Assembly (NCBI GenBank): GCA_029379215.1
Contig: JAQYWO010000016.1
Location: 1-57,610, forward strand
From: Rhizonema sp. PD37
Lineage (GTDB): Bacteria > Cyanobacteriota > Cyanobacteriia > Cyanobacteriales > Nostocaceae
DNA: 57,610 bases
Direction: 5' to 3'
Shown: piece after piece, positions 1 through 7,956 of the stretch
Layout of the letters: each line of letters opens with the position of its first letter
How positions within the stretch are numbered: the first letter of the stretch is position 1
Notes under the pieces: generated by a model
The model's database searches: none
What the model saw: only the letters and a program-made list of their open reading frames with translations
Told to the model about the DNA's origin: nothing
Position numbers and translations under genes: made by a program

Positions 1-76
1 TGCGCTATTATATCAAATATGCCCGTGTGAAAGTGGTGGTATATTTCAATTATGTGAAAACTACTATAAATAAAAG

Positions 77-1675
77 ATGGCAATAGCAATAGATTTTGGT
101 ACAAGTAATACAGTCATTGCTCGCTGGAACCCGGTAACGCAACAGCCGGAGACTATAAATATACCAAGTTTATCCGTTCAACAAAGTTTGAATCCACCAT
201 TGATTCCCAGCTTAGTTTATGTTGAGGATGCTGCGCGAGGACAAGTTATATTAGGGCAACAAGTGCGCGATCGCGGTTTTGATCTGAAAAACGATCCGCG
301 ATTTTTCCGCAGTTTCAAACGTGGGATTGGTGCAAATATTCAAGGTTTCTTACCAGAATTAGATGGGCAGACAGTAACTTTTGAACAAGTCGGGCAATGG
401 TTTCTTACCCAAATACTCGAACAGTTGGCACCTACTCAGGGAGGGATAGAATCTCTGATTTTAACTGTACCTGTAGATAGTTTTGAAGTTTACCGTCACT
501 GGTTGGGAACAGTTTGCCAAAGCCTTCCTATAGAGCAGGTGCGAATGCTGGATGAACCTACAGCCGCAGCTTTAGGTTATGGGATGACTTCACAAGAAAT
601 ACTGCTAGTTATAGACTTCGGTGGTGGAACGTTAGATTTATCGCTAGTACAGTTGGATAAATCTGTGCAAGTAAACCAAAAACCTTTAGGTTATATACTT
701 AAGTGGGGAAGTCAGTCTTTAGCCGAAAACTCCAAGCAAAAAGCAAAAACCGCCCGTGTGCTGGCAAAAGCTGGGCAAAATTTAGGTGGTACGGATATTG
801 ATAATTGGTTGGTTGATTACTTTGCCACAACGCAAGGGTTGGTGGTAAGTCCTCTGACAACGCGTTTAGCAGAACGCTTGAAAATTCAGTTATCCACTCA
901 AACGCAAGCGAGTGAAGTTTATTTCAACGATGAGACATTTGAAAGTTACGAACTAGAAATAAATCGCGATACTTTGGAAACGATTCTTCGAGAACACAGG
1001 TTTTTCGATCTTCTCGATGAATCAATGACGACTCTGTTGCAGCAAGCACGTCGTCAGGGAATTGAAGTTTCAGATATTAATGCAGTTTTATTAGTTGGCG
1101 GTACTGTACAATTGCCAGCAGTGCAGACATGGGTAAGACAGTATTTTGAACCAGACAAAATTCGTTGCGATCGCCCTTTTGAAGCGATCGCTCAAGGTGC
1201 TTTACAATTAGCTCAAGGTGTACAAATCAAAGATTTTCTCTACCACAGCTATGGTATCCGTTACTGGGATCGTCGAGCCAAACGCCATAACTGGCATCCA
1301 ATTGTGAAAGCAGGGCAAGCTTACCCAATGAGCCAAGCTGTGGAATTAATCTTGGGCGCTTCTGTCGAAAGCCAGCCTAGCATTGAATTAATTATGGGAG
1401 AATTGGGAGCAGATACGGGTAGCACAGAAGTCTATTTTGATGGCGATCGCTTGATTACTCGTCGTCTCGATAGCAATCAAGCAAGCGTCAAAGCTCTTAA
1501 CGACAAAGATGGTGCCAGAACAATTGCTCAACTCCAACCGTTTGGATTTCCCGGAAGCGATCGGATCAAAATCTTCTTTCAAGTGGACGAACAACGCTTT
1601 TTGCAAATCACAGTTGAAGACTTATTAACTCACGAAACGTTGTTAGAGAATCAACTGGTTGCACAGTTGAGTTAA
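77..1675 (+). CDS. Hsp70-family (DnaK-like) ATPase, short form
   Basis: An actin-fold Hsp70 ATPase of 532 residues. The phosphate-1 loop (AIDFGTSNTVIARW) is at the extreme N terminus, phosphate-2 (VIDFGGGTLDLSLV) lies near residue 180, and the adenosine motif (LLVGGTVQLPAV) near residue 340. Canonical DnaK is about 640 residues with a full substrate-binding and lid region. Here roughly 130 residues follow the ATPase core, so it is a divergent Hsp70-like protein rather than housekeeping DnaK. The ATG start gives the expected N-terminal motif directly. It is the first gene of the + strand accessory island. A regulatory or chaperone role for the downstream caspase/MoxR cluster is inference from position only. 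A perfect hairpin follows the stop. Confidence 0.9.
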   Translation: MAIAIDFGTSNTVIARWNPVTQQPETINIPSLSVQQSLNPPLIPSLVYVEDAARGQVILGQQVRDRGFDLKNDPRFFRSFKRGIGANIQGFLPELDGQTVTFEQVGQWFLTQILEQLAPTQGGIESLILTVPVDSFEVYRHWLGTVCQSLPIEQVRMLDEPTAAALGYGMTSQEILLVIDFGGGTLDLSLVQLDKSVQVNQKPLGYILKWGSQSLAENSKQKAKTARVLAKAGQNLGGTDIDNWLVDYFATTQGLVVSPLTTRLAERLKIQLSTQTQASEVYFNDETFESYELEINRDTLETILREHRFFDLLDESMTTLLQQARRQGIEVSDINAVLLVGGTVQLPAVQTWVRQYFEPDKIRCDRPFEAIAQGALQLAQGVQIKDFLYHSYGIRYWDRRAKRHNWHPIVKAGQAYPMSQAVELILGASVESQPSIELIMGELGADTGSTEVYFDGDRLITRRLDSNQASVKALNDKDGARTIAQLQPFGFPGSDRIKIFFQVDEQRFLQITVEDLLTHETLLENQLVAQLS

Positions 1676-1683
1676 AGCAAAGC

Positions 1684-1722
1684 CTCAGATCCCCGACTTC
1701 TTAAAGAAGTCGGGGATCTGAG
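1684..1722. terminator. Perfect hairpin after the Hsp70-like gene
   Basis: Inverted repeat with 17-bp perfect arms (1684-1700 and 1706-1722) and a 5-nt loop, starting 9 nt after the stop codon. There is no long T tract, so it may act as a bidirectional terminator or be a dispersed palindrome of the kind common downstream of cyanobacterial genes. Confidence 0.6.
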
Positions 1723-1867
1723 AATTTTCATAAATCATATAGGATTGCTATATGATGTTGTTTTATCTTGTTCCGCTCAGTAACAAAACAGTAGTAGCGA
1801 TAACGGGAAATTGTTGGTGATCCAGATACGCGTCGCTTCCAAAAGCATCGCACTTGAGATAACCAAG

Positions 1868-2266
1868 GTTAAGGCACTAAAAAAGCGACTTGGTTGAAGC
1901 ACCCTAGAGTGACAGTTTTTCCACTATTAGACTCATTCATCAATTGGGTAAGCTGTGGCACTGGGGAGAATTTGTCATTATGCATTAGCCAATCGAAGTT
2001 ATTATGGCACTCTTGGACATTTGCAACAGATTAAGAACAAATGACTTCTGCCAATAGTAATAGCACTGTTAACTAAAAACGTATCTTCGTACCTAATTGA
2101 AGATTATACGAAGAAAGACTGAAGACAAGAAAAAGTGGCAATTTTCTTGATAAAGCGATACAGTTGTACGCTACTACCTTTGGCATCGCTAGCCCAAAAT
2201 TCGTATTTTTCGCCTCTGTTCTCGACCAACTTTAAGCACTATGACTTATTGACAAAAGATTTGTAA
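1868..2266. repeat. Dispersed repeat family A, copy 1 (diverged)
   Basis: This gene-free stretch aligns in the same orientation with 12695-12980. Shared blocks in order: a TGGTTGAAGCACCCT-like start, GCACTGTTAACTAA, ATTGAAGATTATACGA, GATAAAGCGATACA, GGCATCGCTAGCCC, and TTATTGACAAA at the end. By eye the blocks are roughly 70-80% identical, and this copy is about 100 nt longer. No ORF is conserved, so it is a decayed mobile-element end, a MITE or an RNA. A 63-codon ORF from 2274 lies just past it and is not supported as a gene. Confidence 0.55.
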
Positions 2267-2493
2267 TCGTATAATGTCTATTATTTCGGTCGATTATGGT
2301 GATGATGCGGACGTTTTTCATAATCTTCTCGAAAATCTTCGCCACGCTCCTCAGATCTCTGATTTAAGATTAGATATTTGTTGTTCTAGGTTATATGGAG
2401 ATATGCTTTCCTTTATTTTCATTTCCCCTTATCACATTCGGCGTAAGTTAGAATATTGCTTATAGTCTTTTCTGATGGGTTGGTAGTAATGCT

Positions 2494-2820
2494 ATGACAC
2501 TTCAAAGGTTGGAACCAGAACTACTCGCCTTAACGCCAAACGAAAAAGCACAGGCGATTCAGATATTAGCACAAAGTTTAGATAATTCTTGGCGTGGAAT
2601 TGAGAAAACTCCGGGTGTATGTGGAGGGGATGCTTGTATTGTCGGAACCCGCATTCCTGTTTGGGTGTTAGTTAATGCTCGCAATTTGGGTATTAGCGAA
2701 GCTCAACTCTTGAAAGACTATCCAACTTTATCTGCAACTGACTTAACCAACGCTTGGGTTTATGCCACAGTATACCCGGAAGAAATAGCAACAGCCATTA
2801 AGGAGAATGAAGAAGAATAA
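2494..2820 (+). CDS. DUF433 family protein (antitoxin-like)
   Basis: A small DUF433 protein of 108 residues. The family core is visible: PGVCGGDACIVGTRIPVWVLV followed by LKDYPTLSATDLTNAWVYA. The N-terminal 35 residues (LTPNEKAQAIQILAQSL) form a predicted helical extension. In cyanobacteria DUF433 genes commonly sit directly upstream of DUF5615 PIN-like genes and are regarded as VapB-like antitoxins. Here the stop codon overlaps the next gene's start (TAATG), indicating translational coupling. An antitoxin or DNA-binding role is inference from family and pairing. Confidence 0.85.
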   Translation: MTLQRLEPELLALTPNEKAQAIQILAQSLDNSWRGIEKTPGVCGGDACIVGTRIPVWVLVNARNLGISEAQLLKDYPTLSATDLTNAWVYATVYPEEIATAIKENEEE

Positions 2821-3161
2821 TGGCTCGTGTGTATGCGGATGAGCAGTTTCCCTATGAGGTTGTAGAATATTTGCGTGACTTAGAGCATGATGTTTTAACG
2901 GTGCAAGAAGCGGGAAACGCTAATTTAAAAATTCCTGACGACGAAGTTCTCGGATTTGCAAGTAGTCACGAGCGAGTCGTTTTAACGCTAAACCGTAGGG
3001 ACTTCAAACGCTTGCATCGCTCCCAACCCAGCCATGCTGGTATTATTATTTGTACAGATGATGCACACAGATTTGGGTTAGCAGAGCGAATTCATGCAGC
3101 AATTTTGGCAGCGGAACCGTTGGCTGGTAAATTGATTAGTGTAGTGCGTCCTGTAAAATAA
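2820..3161 (+). CDS. DUF5615 PIN-like protein (toxin-like)
   Basis: A 113-residue DUF5615/Mut7-C-like PIN-fold protein. Typical family features are the N-terminal ADEQFPYEVVEYLRDLEHDV segment, a central DDEVLGFAS acidic patch, VVLTLNRRDFKRLH and GIIICTDD. PIN-fold proteins are usually metal-dependent RNases; the acidic residues at the N terminus, in DDE and in NRRD would supply the metal site. The start codon overlaps the DUF433 stop by one base, giving a two-gene operon. The pair resembles a type II toxin-antitoxin module, though toxicity of this subfamily is not generally established. Confidence 0.83.
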   Translation: MARVYADEQFPYEVVEYLRDLEHDVLTVQEAGNANLKIPDDEVLGFASSHERVVLTLNRRDFKRLHRSQPSHAGIIICTDDAHRFGLAERIHAAILAAEPLAGKLISVVRPVK

Positions 3162-3231
3162 AAGAATTCTCTCATGAATCATTTCGGCTTAGTCTATACT
3201 CAAAATAAATATTATATAAATTGAAATTGTA

Positions 3232-4119
3232 ATGAAAGTTGTTGGAATTCATGGAATTCTTCATGATTACTTAACTGCGCCACAGATAGAAAATAACTGG
3301 CTACTCGCTCTACAAGGAGGGCTAGAGATAGCTGATAAACCAAAAATAGAACGCAAAGACTTTACAAGCGTTGCGTATGGCGATTTTTTTCGTCCTAGCG
3401 GAACAAGAGCTGCATTTATTCCACCACTAAGTTCTGAAGATATAAAAGAAGAGTGGGAGCAAGAATTACTACTGAAATGGTGGAATGAGGCAGCGGCTCT
3501 ATCAGCACAAAATCGCAGTGAGAAAGACGAACGTGGAGAAGATGGAAGTATTCAAGATCCTAACTTTCAAGGAAGGGGACGTACACCTGAAGTTGTACAA
3601 CGCGCTCTGAAACAACTTTCAAAATCAAGGTATTTTAGCGCGTGGGGTTCTGAAAAAGTCTTAATCTTTGCCTTGAAGCAAGTACGGCAGTACTTATACA
3701 ACCACCAAGAGCTAAAACATAAAATTTTGCAACGTGTTACTGATAAGGTATCTAAAGATACTAAAATTATTATTGGTCATTCTCTGGGATCGGTAGTTGC
3801 TTATGAGGCTTTGTGTGCGAATCCTCAATGGAATGTGCATACACTAGTCACATTAGGATCTCCACTTGGGATACGAAACCTGATCTTTGATGCCCTGACA
3901 CCAACTCCAGAGAATGGACGAGGTGTATGGCCTAACGTAAAGCAGTGGTTTAATATTGCAGACAAAGGCGATATTGTTGCTCTTGAAAAGAAACTCGCTC
4001 CTCACTTCGGTTCTGTAATTGATCAGTTGGTGTATAATGGTTGGGAATCTCATGATGTACGGAGATATTTAACAGCTAAAGAAACTGGGCTTGCCGTCGC
4101 CACAGGACTTGTTGAATAA
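3232..4119 (+). CDS. Alpha/beta-hydrolase (lipase/esterase-like), cluster-associated
   Basis: A 295-residue serine hydrolase with no signal peptide, so cytoplasmic. The N terminus is VVGIHGILHDY, the oxyanion-type HG motif. The nucleophile elbow is GHSLGS with Ser184, followed by VTLGSPLGI. An Asp in NIADKGDIV and a His in GWESHDVRRYL are plausible remaining triad members. The middle (about residues 60-120) is a charged insertion. It lies 9 nt upstream of the caspase-like gene on the same strand, so they are probably co-transcribed. Alpha/beta-hydrolases occur as effectors in MoxR/vWA and caspase-type bacterial conflict systems. The effector role here is inference; the substrate (lipid or ester) is unknown. 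Confidence 0.82.
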   Translation: MKVVGIHGILHDYLTAPQIENNWLLALQGGLEIADKPKIERKDFTSVAYGDFFRPSGTRAAFIPPLSSEDIKEEWEQELLLKWWNEAAALSAQNRSEKDERGEDGSIQDPNFQGRGRTPEVVQRALKQLSKSRYFSAWGSEKVLIFALKQVRQYLYNHQELKHKILQRVTDKVSKDTKIIIGHSLGSVVAYEALCANPQWNVHTLVTLGSPLGIRNLIFDALTPTPENGRGVWPNVKQWFNIADKGDIVALEKKLAPHFGSVIDQLVYNGWESHDVRRYLTAKETGLAVATGLVE

Positions 4120-4128
4120 TCAATTCTT

Positions 4129-5742
4129 ATGAATGTCTCCTCAACAGACAAGCAGCGTAAATATTTGATTGCTATTGGCTCACCTAGTTGTCCAGGAATG
4201 AAATTAGATACACTGGATCGGGTTGAAACTGATATTCAAAGAGTTGAAAAGTTATTAGTTGAAGAACAGGGCTACGAAAGCGTAAAAGATATATATATCG
4301 GTGCAGCCTCCAACATAATTAAAAATAGCTTAACTTCTTGGTTTACCAATCAGAATCGCTGTAAGTCTGACTGCGTGATTATCTATTATGCAGGACATGC
4401 AGAGGAGAGAGAGTATAATTCTCATTATCTCTATACTGTTGACTCAACTCCGTTAAATTTATCTAATACAGTAATCGAGACTAGTGATCTGGTGAAGTGG
4501 TTATTTCCAGGAAACAGAAATTCTCCTCAAAATATCTTACTCATACTTGATGTATGTTATGCCGGTCAAGGAGCAGCAAATGTTTTAGCTTTAAGCTTGA
4601 AACAAAAGAGGAATGCTATCGAAAACATCAGTTTTTGCGTTATAGCCTCGGCAGACTCAAAGACAGAGGCTGGAGATGGTGATTTTGTAGACGCATTTGA
4701 AAAAGTGATGAAAAACTCCGATTGGATGTCCAAATGCACAAATGAATTTTTGAACATTCAAGACTTTGTAATACAGATAAATAAAGTTTTAACAGAAAAA
4801 TGTAATTTGGATAACAAGGCAATTCAAAAGGCTGAATGTTCTATATTGTCCACCTCAAAAGAAATAACTTTCTTACGTAATCCTCACTTTTCAATTTCAA
4901 ATAATTTGGAATTTGATGAACATAACTTGAAGAAAGACAGCACAGAAACAAAGTCCTCTAATCAGAAAATAGCAAATATTTTATGGTTACTAAATTACAG
5001 TGATCAGGAGCAAGTCTTTAGAAATGCGATGAAAGACTGTAAAGAAAGAGCTTTTCTAGTTCAGACAGATGAAGAAAAAATTCAGCGTTGGTTGGTGAGG
5101 CGTTTGGCAAGATGTGTATCTGATTTTGATAAGGCAAAAAAATATCAGATTCGGATTCGCAGCCATCCGATGCGATCTGATTTTAATGCTTTTTGGCAAG
5201 AATTTAAGCAAGATATAGGAAATGAAATCACCCGTGAAACTGTAATTGAAGGTTTAGGTGAGTTGTGTAAACAAAAGTCTATAATTATCGCTATTTATGG
5301 TTTAAGTTTTCTAGAACCAGAAAAAGTACATCAGTTTTATGATTTTTGGTTGGATTTAGTTAATCAAGTATGCTCTGGACAACGCTTTTTTCGTTCGCAC
5401 CTCGTTCTAATTCTAGCTGAAGATAATACAAATACTGTAGTGAATAAGTTGCCTCCATTTAAATTCATCAATCCACCTATAATCTATGACACTCAATCTT
5501 CTATTATTCATCTGCCACCTTTAGAATATATTTTTCGGAATGATGTAACCCATTGGTTAGCTCAAGAAAGCGTATATAATTTGCTTAATTTAGCCGATGA
5601 TAAAGTGCAATCACTTATTGATAACGATATTCCAAATTGGCCAGAAAAACCTTTAGCAATGCTTGAAGAAATCTGTTGTACACTTTTTAACAAAGAAGAT
5701 GGGATTGCTGCAATCGAACCCTATTGGAAGTTAGCAGGATGA
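4129..5742 (+). CDS. Caspase-family (C14) protease with C-terminal iSTAND-like domain
   Basis: A 537-residue protein. Residues about 10-230 form a caspase-like peptidase. The catalytic dyad is His90 in IIYYAGHAE and Cys143 in LILDVCYAGQG, each after a hydrophobic beta strand as in metacaspase-type folds. Residues about 280-500 (NILWLLNYSDQ, LARCVSDFDKAKKYQI, SIIIAIYGLSFLEPEKV) resemble the inactive-STAND (iSTAND) region of VMAP-type conflict proteins. That assignment rests on pattern and context rather than a profile search. There is no signal peptide. The stop overlaps the next start as ATGA, so translation is coupled to the MoxR ATPase. Such caspases are known effectors in NTPase-regulated bacterial conflict systems, where cleavage of host proteins leads to dormancy or death. 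Confidence 0.85.
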   Translation: MNVSSTDKQRKYLIAIGSPSCPGMKLDTLDRVETDIQRVEKLLVEEQGYESVKDIYIGAASNIIKNSLTSWFTNQNRCKSDCVIIYYAGHAEEREYNSHYLYTVDSTPLNLSNTVIETSDLVKWLFPGNRNSPQNILLILDVCYAGQGAANVLALSLKQKRNAIENISFCVIASADSKTEAGDGDFVDAFEKVMKNSDWMSKCTNEFLNIQDFVIQINKVLTEKCNLDNKAIQKAECSILSTSKEITFLRNPHFSISNNLEFDEHNLKKDSTETKSSNQKIANILWLLNYSDQEQVFRNAMKDCKERAFLVQTDEEKIQRWLVRRLARCVSDFDKAKKYQIRIRSHPMRSDFNAFWQEFKQDIGNEITRETVIEGLGELCKQKSIIIAIYGLSFLEPEKVHQFYDFWLDLVNQVCSGQRFFRSHLVLILAEDNTNTVVNKLPPFKFINPPIIYDTQSSIIHLPPLEYIFRNDVTHWLAQESVYNLLNLADDKVQSLIDNDIPNWPEKPLAMLEEICCTLFNKEDGIAAIEPYWKLAG

Positions 5743-6764
5743 ACAAAGAAAAAGCCCCAAATCAGGATTTACTACAATATACAGGAAAGTTTCAACCTCC
5801 TAAAGAAGGGGAGAAAGATTTGAACCAGCGAGTATATTTCTCCTATTTACCCAGTGATGATTTAAAAGAAGCGGTGAATTTAGCGATCGCACTCCAAAGA
5901 CCATTACTATTGGAAGGTGAACCAGGTTGTGGTAAAACTCGTTTGGCAGGAGCAGTTGCCTATGAGTTTACACATCAGTATTTACGAAACGACCAACAAG
6001 CACAGGAGAAATGGTGGGATTATTATATCTGGAATATTAAGTCTACAACCCTTGCCCGTGATGGACTTTATACCTATGATGCTGTTGCTAGATTGCGGGA
6101 TGCTCAATTAATGGGAACCGATCCGCGACAGCTGAGAGAATTTTTAGGAATTATAGAGACAGGGCAATTAAAGAAGCGATTAGAAGATAAGAAAAATTAT
6201 CGGACTTTTGGAGCGCTAGGTAATGCATTACAACAACACGCTCTCCGCCCGATCTTATTAATTGATGAAATTGACAAGGCTGATAGTGATTTTGCTAACG
6301 ATTTACTACTTGAGCTAGAAGAATTTCGTTTTGAAATTCCTGAAACTCGAGAGTCATTTCCTACTCCTGAACATAAGCCGATTATTTTTATAACTAGTAA
6401 TCGTGAAAAGCCTTTGCCAGAACCATTTCTCCGCAGATGTTTGTACTTCTTTGTCACATTTCCTGATAAAGAACAATTAAAGAAAATTATTAATACCCGA
6501 TTTGGTAAATTTGAAAAGGAGCAAGAAAAACTTGTCACAAAAGCTATAGAGCGTTTCGAGGAAATTCGCAAACTTCTCGAGAATAAATCAGGAAGTAAAC
6601 CACCAGGAACTAGCGAATTCCTAGAATTTCTCACTACTCTTTTAAATCAGGAGAACGCGTTGGAAAATCTAGAACATTTATCTGAGAAATTGCCATTATT
6701 AGGAACGCTTCTGAAGACGAAGCCAGATCAGGCATTCTATCAGAACAATCTGCCCAAAATGTGA
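5739..6764 (+). CDS. MoxR-family AAA+ ATPase
   Basis: A 341-residue AAA+ ATPase. Walker A is GEPGCGKT at residues 60-67, Walker B is ILLIDEIDKA near residue 176, sensor 1 is FITSNREKPLP and the arginine-finger region is FLRRCLYFF. A TTG start at 5724 would add five residues, but the ATG at 5739 overlaps the preceding stop (ATGA) and is preferred. MoxR ATPases work with von Willebrand A proteins as chaperone-like remodelling machines. In bacterial conflict systems MoxR, vWA and a VMAP-type component form a ternary set. Here the gene lies between a caspase/iSTAND-like protein and a vWA-type protein, matching that layout. Its stop overlaps the next gene's GTG start. Confidence 0.92.
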   Translation: MNKEKAPNQDLLQYTGKFQPPKEGEKDLNQRVYFSYLPSDDLKEAVNLAIALQRPLLLEGEPGCGKTRLAGAVAYEFTHQYLRNDQQAQEKWWDYYIWNIKSTTLARDGLYTYDAVARLRDAQLMGTDPRQLREFLGIIETGQLKKRLEDKKNYRTFGALGNALQQHALRPILLIDEIDKADSDFANDLLLELEEFRFEIPETRESFPTPEHKPIIFITSNREKPLPEPFLRRCLYFFVTFPDKEQLKKIINTRFGKFEKEQEKLVTKAIERFEEIRKLLENKSGSKPPGTSEFLEFLTTLLNQENALENLEHLSEKLPLLGTLLKTKPDQAFYQNNLPKM

Positions 6765-7936
6765 GATCTATGAGTATACTCCAGTCCATCTTACTCGATT
6801 CTTTATTGTTAAATTTGTTTCAAAAGTTGCGAGATGCAGGGATGGCTCTAACACTGGAACAGTATGATTTGTTGAGGCAAGCAGTTACTCAGGGCTATGG
6901 TTTGGGAGGATGGCAAGATCTCAGGCGAGTCTGTCGGTTATTGTGGGTCAAACCCTGTGCCAATTATGATGCTAGTATTTTTGACCGCACTTTTGATGAC
7001 TACATTCAGCATCATCATGCGAAGATGCCTGTAAAACCCGATCAAACACCACTAGAAAATACTCCTTCTTCGACAAAAACACCACAAAATCTGCCCCTAA
7101 GCTCCGACTCCGAAGCGACAAAAACACCACAAAATCTGTCCATAAGCTCCGGAGCGACACAACCACCACAAAATCTGCCCCAGATTCCACCCAGGGGACG
7201 GGAAGTGCCATCGACTCAGACAACGGGTGAAGTGCAAGTTCCGGTAGCTATTCAAACTTCATCAACCTCCTCAAGTTTTGAGAATACTAAAAATAATTTT
7301 CACTTCAGTCCAACGGATTTTCCTATTCAATTGCAGGATGTCCAAACAGCTTGGCGTTTGCTACGACGAGCAGTCCGGGTAGACTGGAACTATGAATTAG
7401 ACATTGATGCAACCCTTTATCAAATTGAACGGGAAGGCATTTTTACTGATGTCGTCATGCGTCCCGTAAGAATTCGACAGGCAGAACTCTTACTGCTAAT
7501 TGATGACAGTCCGGCAATGATACCATTTTTCCCTGTCCTTCAGCCCTTTATTCAAGCAATTGAAGAAGCTCGGATTACACCTGCTTGGATCTATCGTTTT
7601 ACTAGTTACCCTGACGAGTATCTTTATGATTGGCATCACCCTACTAAAGCCGAATCCCTCACCAACATCTTGCTAAGACTGCATTGTAACCGCACAATTG
7701 TCTTAATTTTAAGTGATGCCGGAGCCGCAACAACAACATACTCTCGAAAACGAATTGAAGGGATATCGAAGTTTTTTACCGTATTATCGCCTTGTATTCG
7801 ACAGTTAATCTGGCTCAATCCGCTTCCGCAAGAGCGATGGCAGCAAACCTCCGCCCGGACAATTGATGCAGTACTAAACGGTAAGATGTTGACTTATGAA
7901 CCTGTAAGTTTACTATCAGCAACACGAGAAAATTAA
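6761..7936 (+). CDS. SAV_2336-type / von Willebrand A-like protein, MoxR partner
   Basis: A 391-residue protein. Residues 1-90 form a helical module (LEQYDLLRQAVTQGYGLGG, RRVCRLLWVK) typical of SAV_2336 N-terminal proteins. Residues 95-185 form a Pro/Thr/Ser/Gln-rich linker with repeated TPQNL units. Residues 190-385 form a vWA-like domain with AELLLLIDDSPAMIPFF, a DxSxx-type MIDAS strand with D-D-S-P in place of D-x-S-x-S, and later VLILSDAGAAT. The GTG start at 6761 overlaps the MoxR stop (GTGA); an ATG at 6770 is an alternative. The protein stops before the C-terminal helical region usually found in SAV_2336-like proteins. That region appears instead at the N terminus of the next gene. Confidence 0.8.
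   Translation: MRSMSILQSILLDSLLLNLFQKLRDAGMALTLEQYDLLRQAVTQGYGLGGWQDLRRVCRLLWVKPCANYDASIFDRTFDDYIQHHHAKMPVKPDQTPLENTPSSTKTPQNLPLSSDSEATKTPQNLSISSGATQPPQNLPQIPPRGREVPSTQTTGEVQVPVAIQTSSTSSSFENTKNNFHFSPTDFPIQLQDVQTAWRLLRRAVRVDWNYELDIDATLYQIEREGIFTDVVMRPVRIRQAELLLLIDDSPAMIPFFPVLQPFIQAIEEARITPAWIYRFTSYPDEYLYDWHHPTKAESLTNILLRLHCNRTIVLILSDAGAATTTYSRKRIEGISKFFTVLSPCIRQLIWLNPLPQERWQQTSARTIDAVLNGKMLTYEPVSLLSATREN
7071..7185 (+). repeat. Imperfect tandem repeat encoding the linker
   Basis: Three degenerate copies of a unit of about 40-48 nt beginning ACAAAAACACCACAAAATCT, at roughly 7071, 7119 and 7156. They encode TKTPQNLPLSS, TKTPQNLSISS and TQPPQNLPQIP. The unit is in frame, so copy number would change only linker length between the N-terminal helical module and the vWA domain. 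Confidence 0.7.
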
Positions 7937-7956
7937 CAAGAGAGTATGATTAGCAC

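Noticed and set aside
1868..2266. Repeat family A as a type V-K CAST tracrRNA or transposon end
   Set aside because: Only a few short words are reminiscent; no Cas12k, Tns genes or CRISPR repeat are in the window.
2274..2465. 63-codon ORF after repeat family A
   Set aside because: No recognisable family, no RBS, and odd composition (many Cys, Ile, Phe); likely chance.
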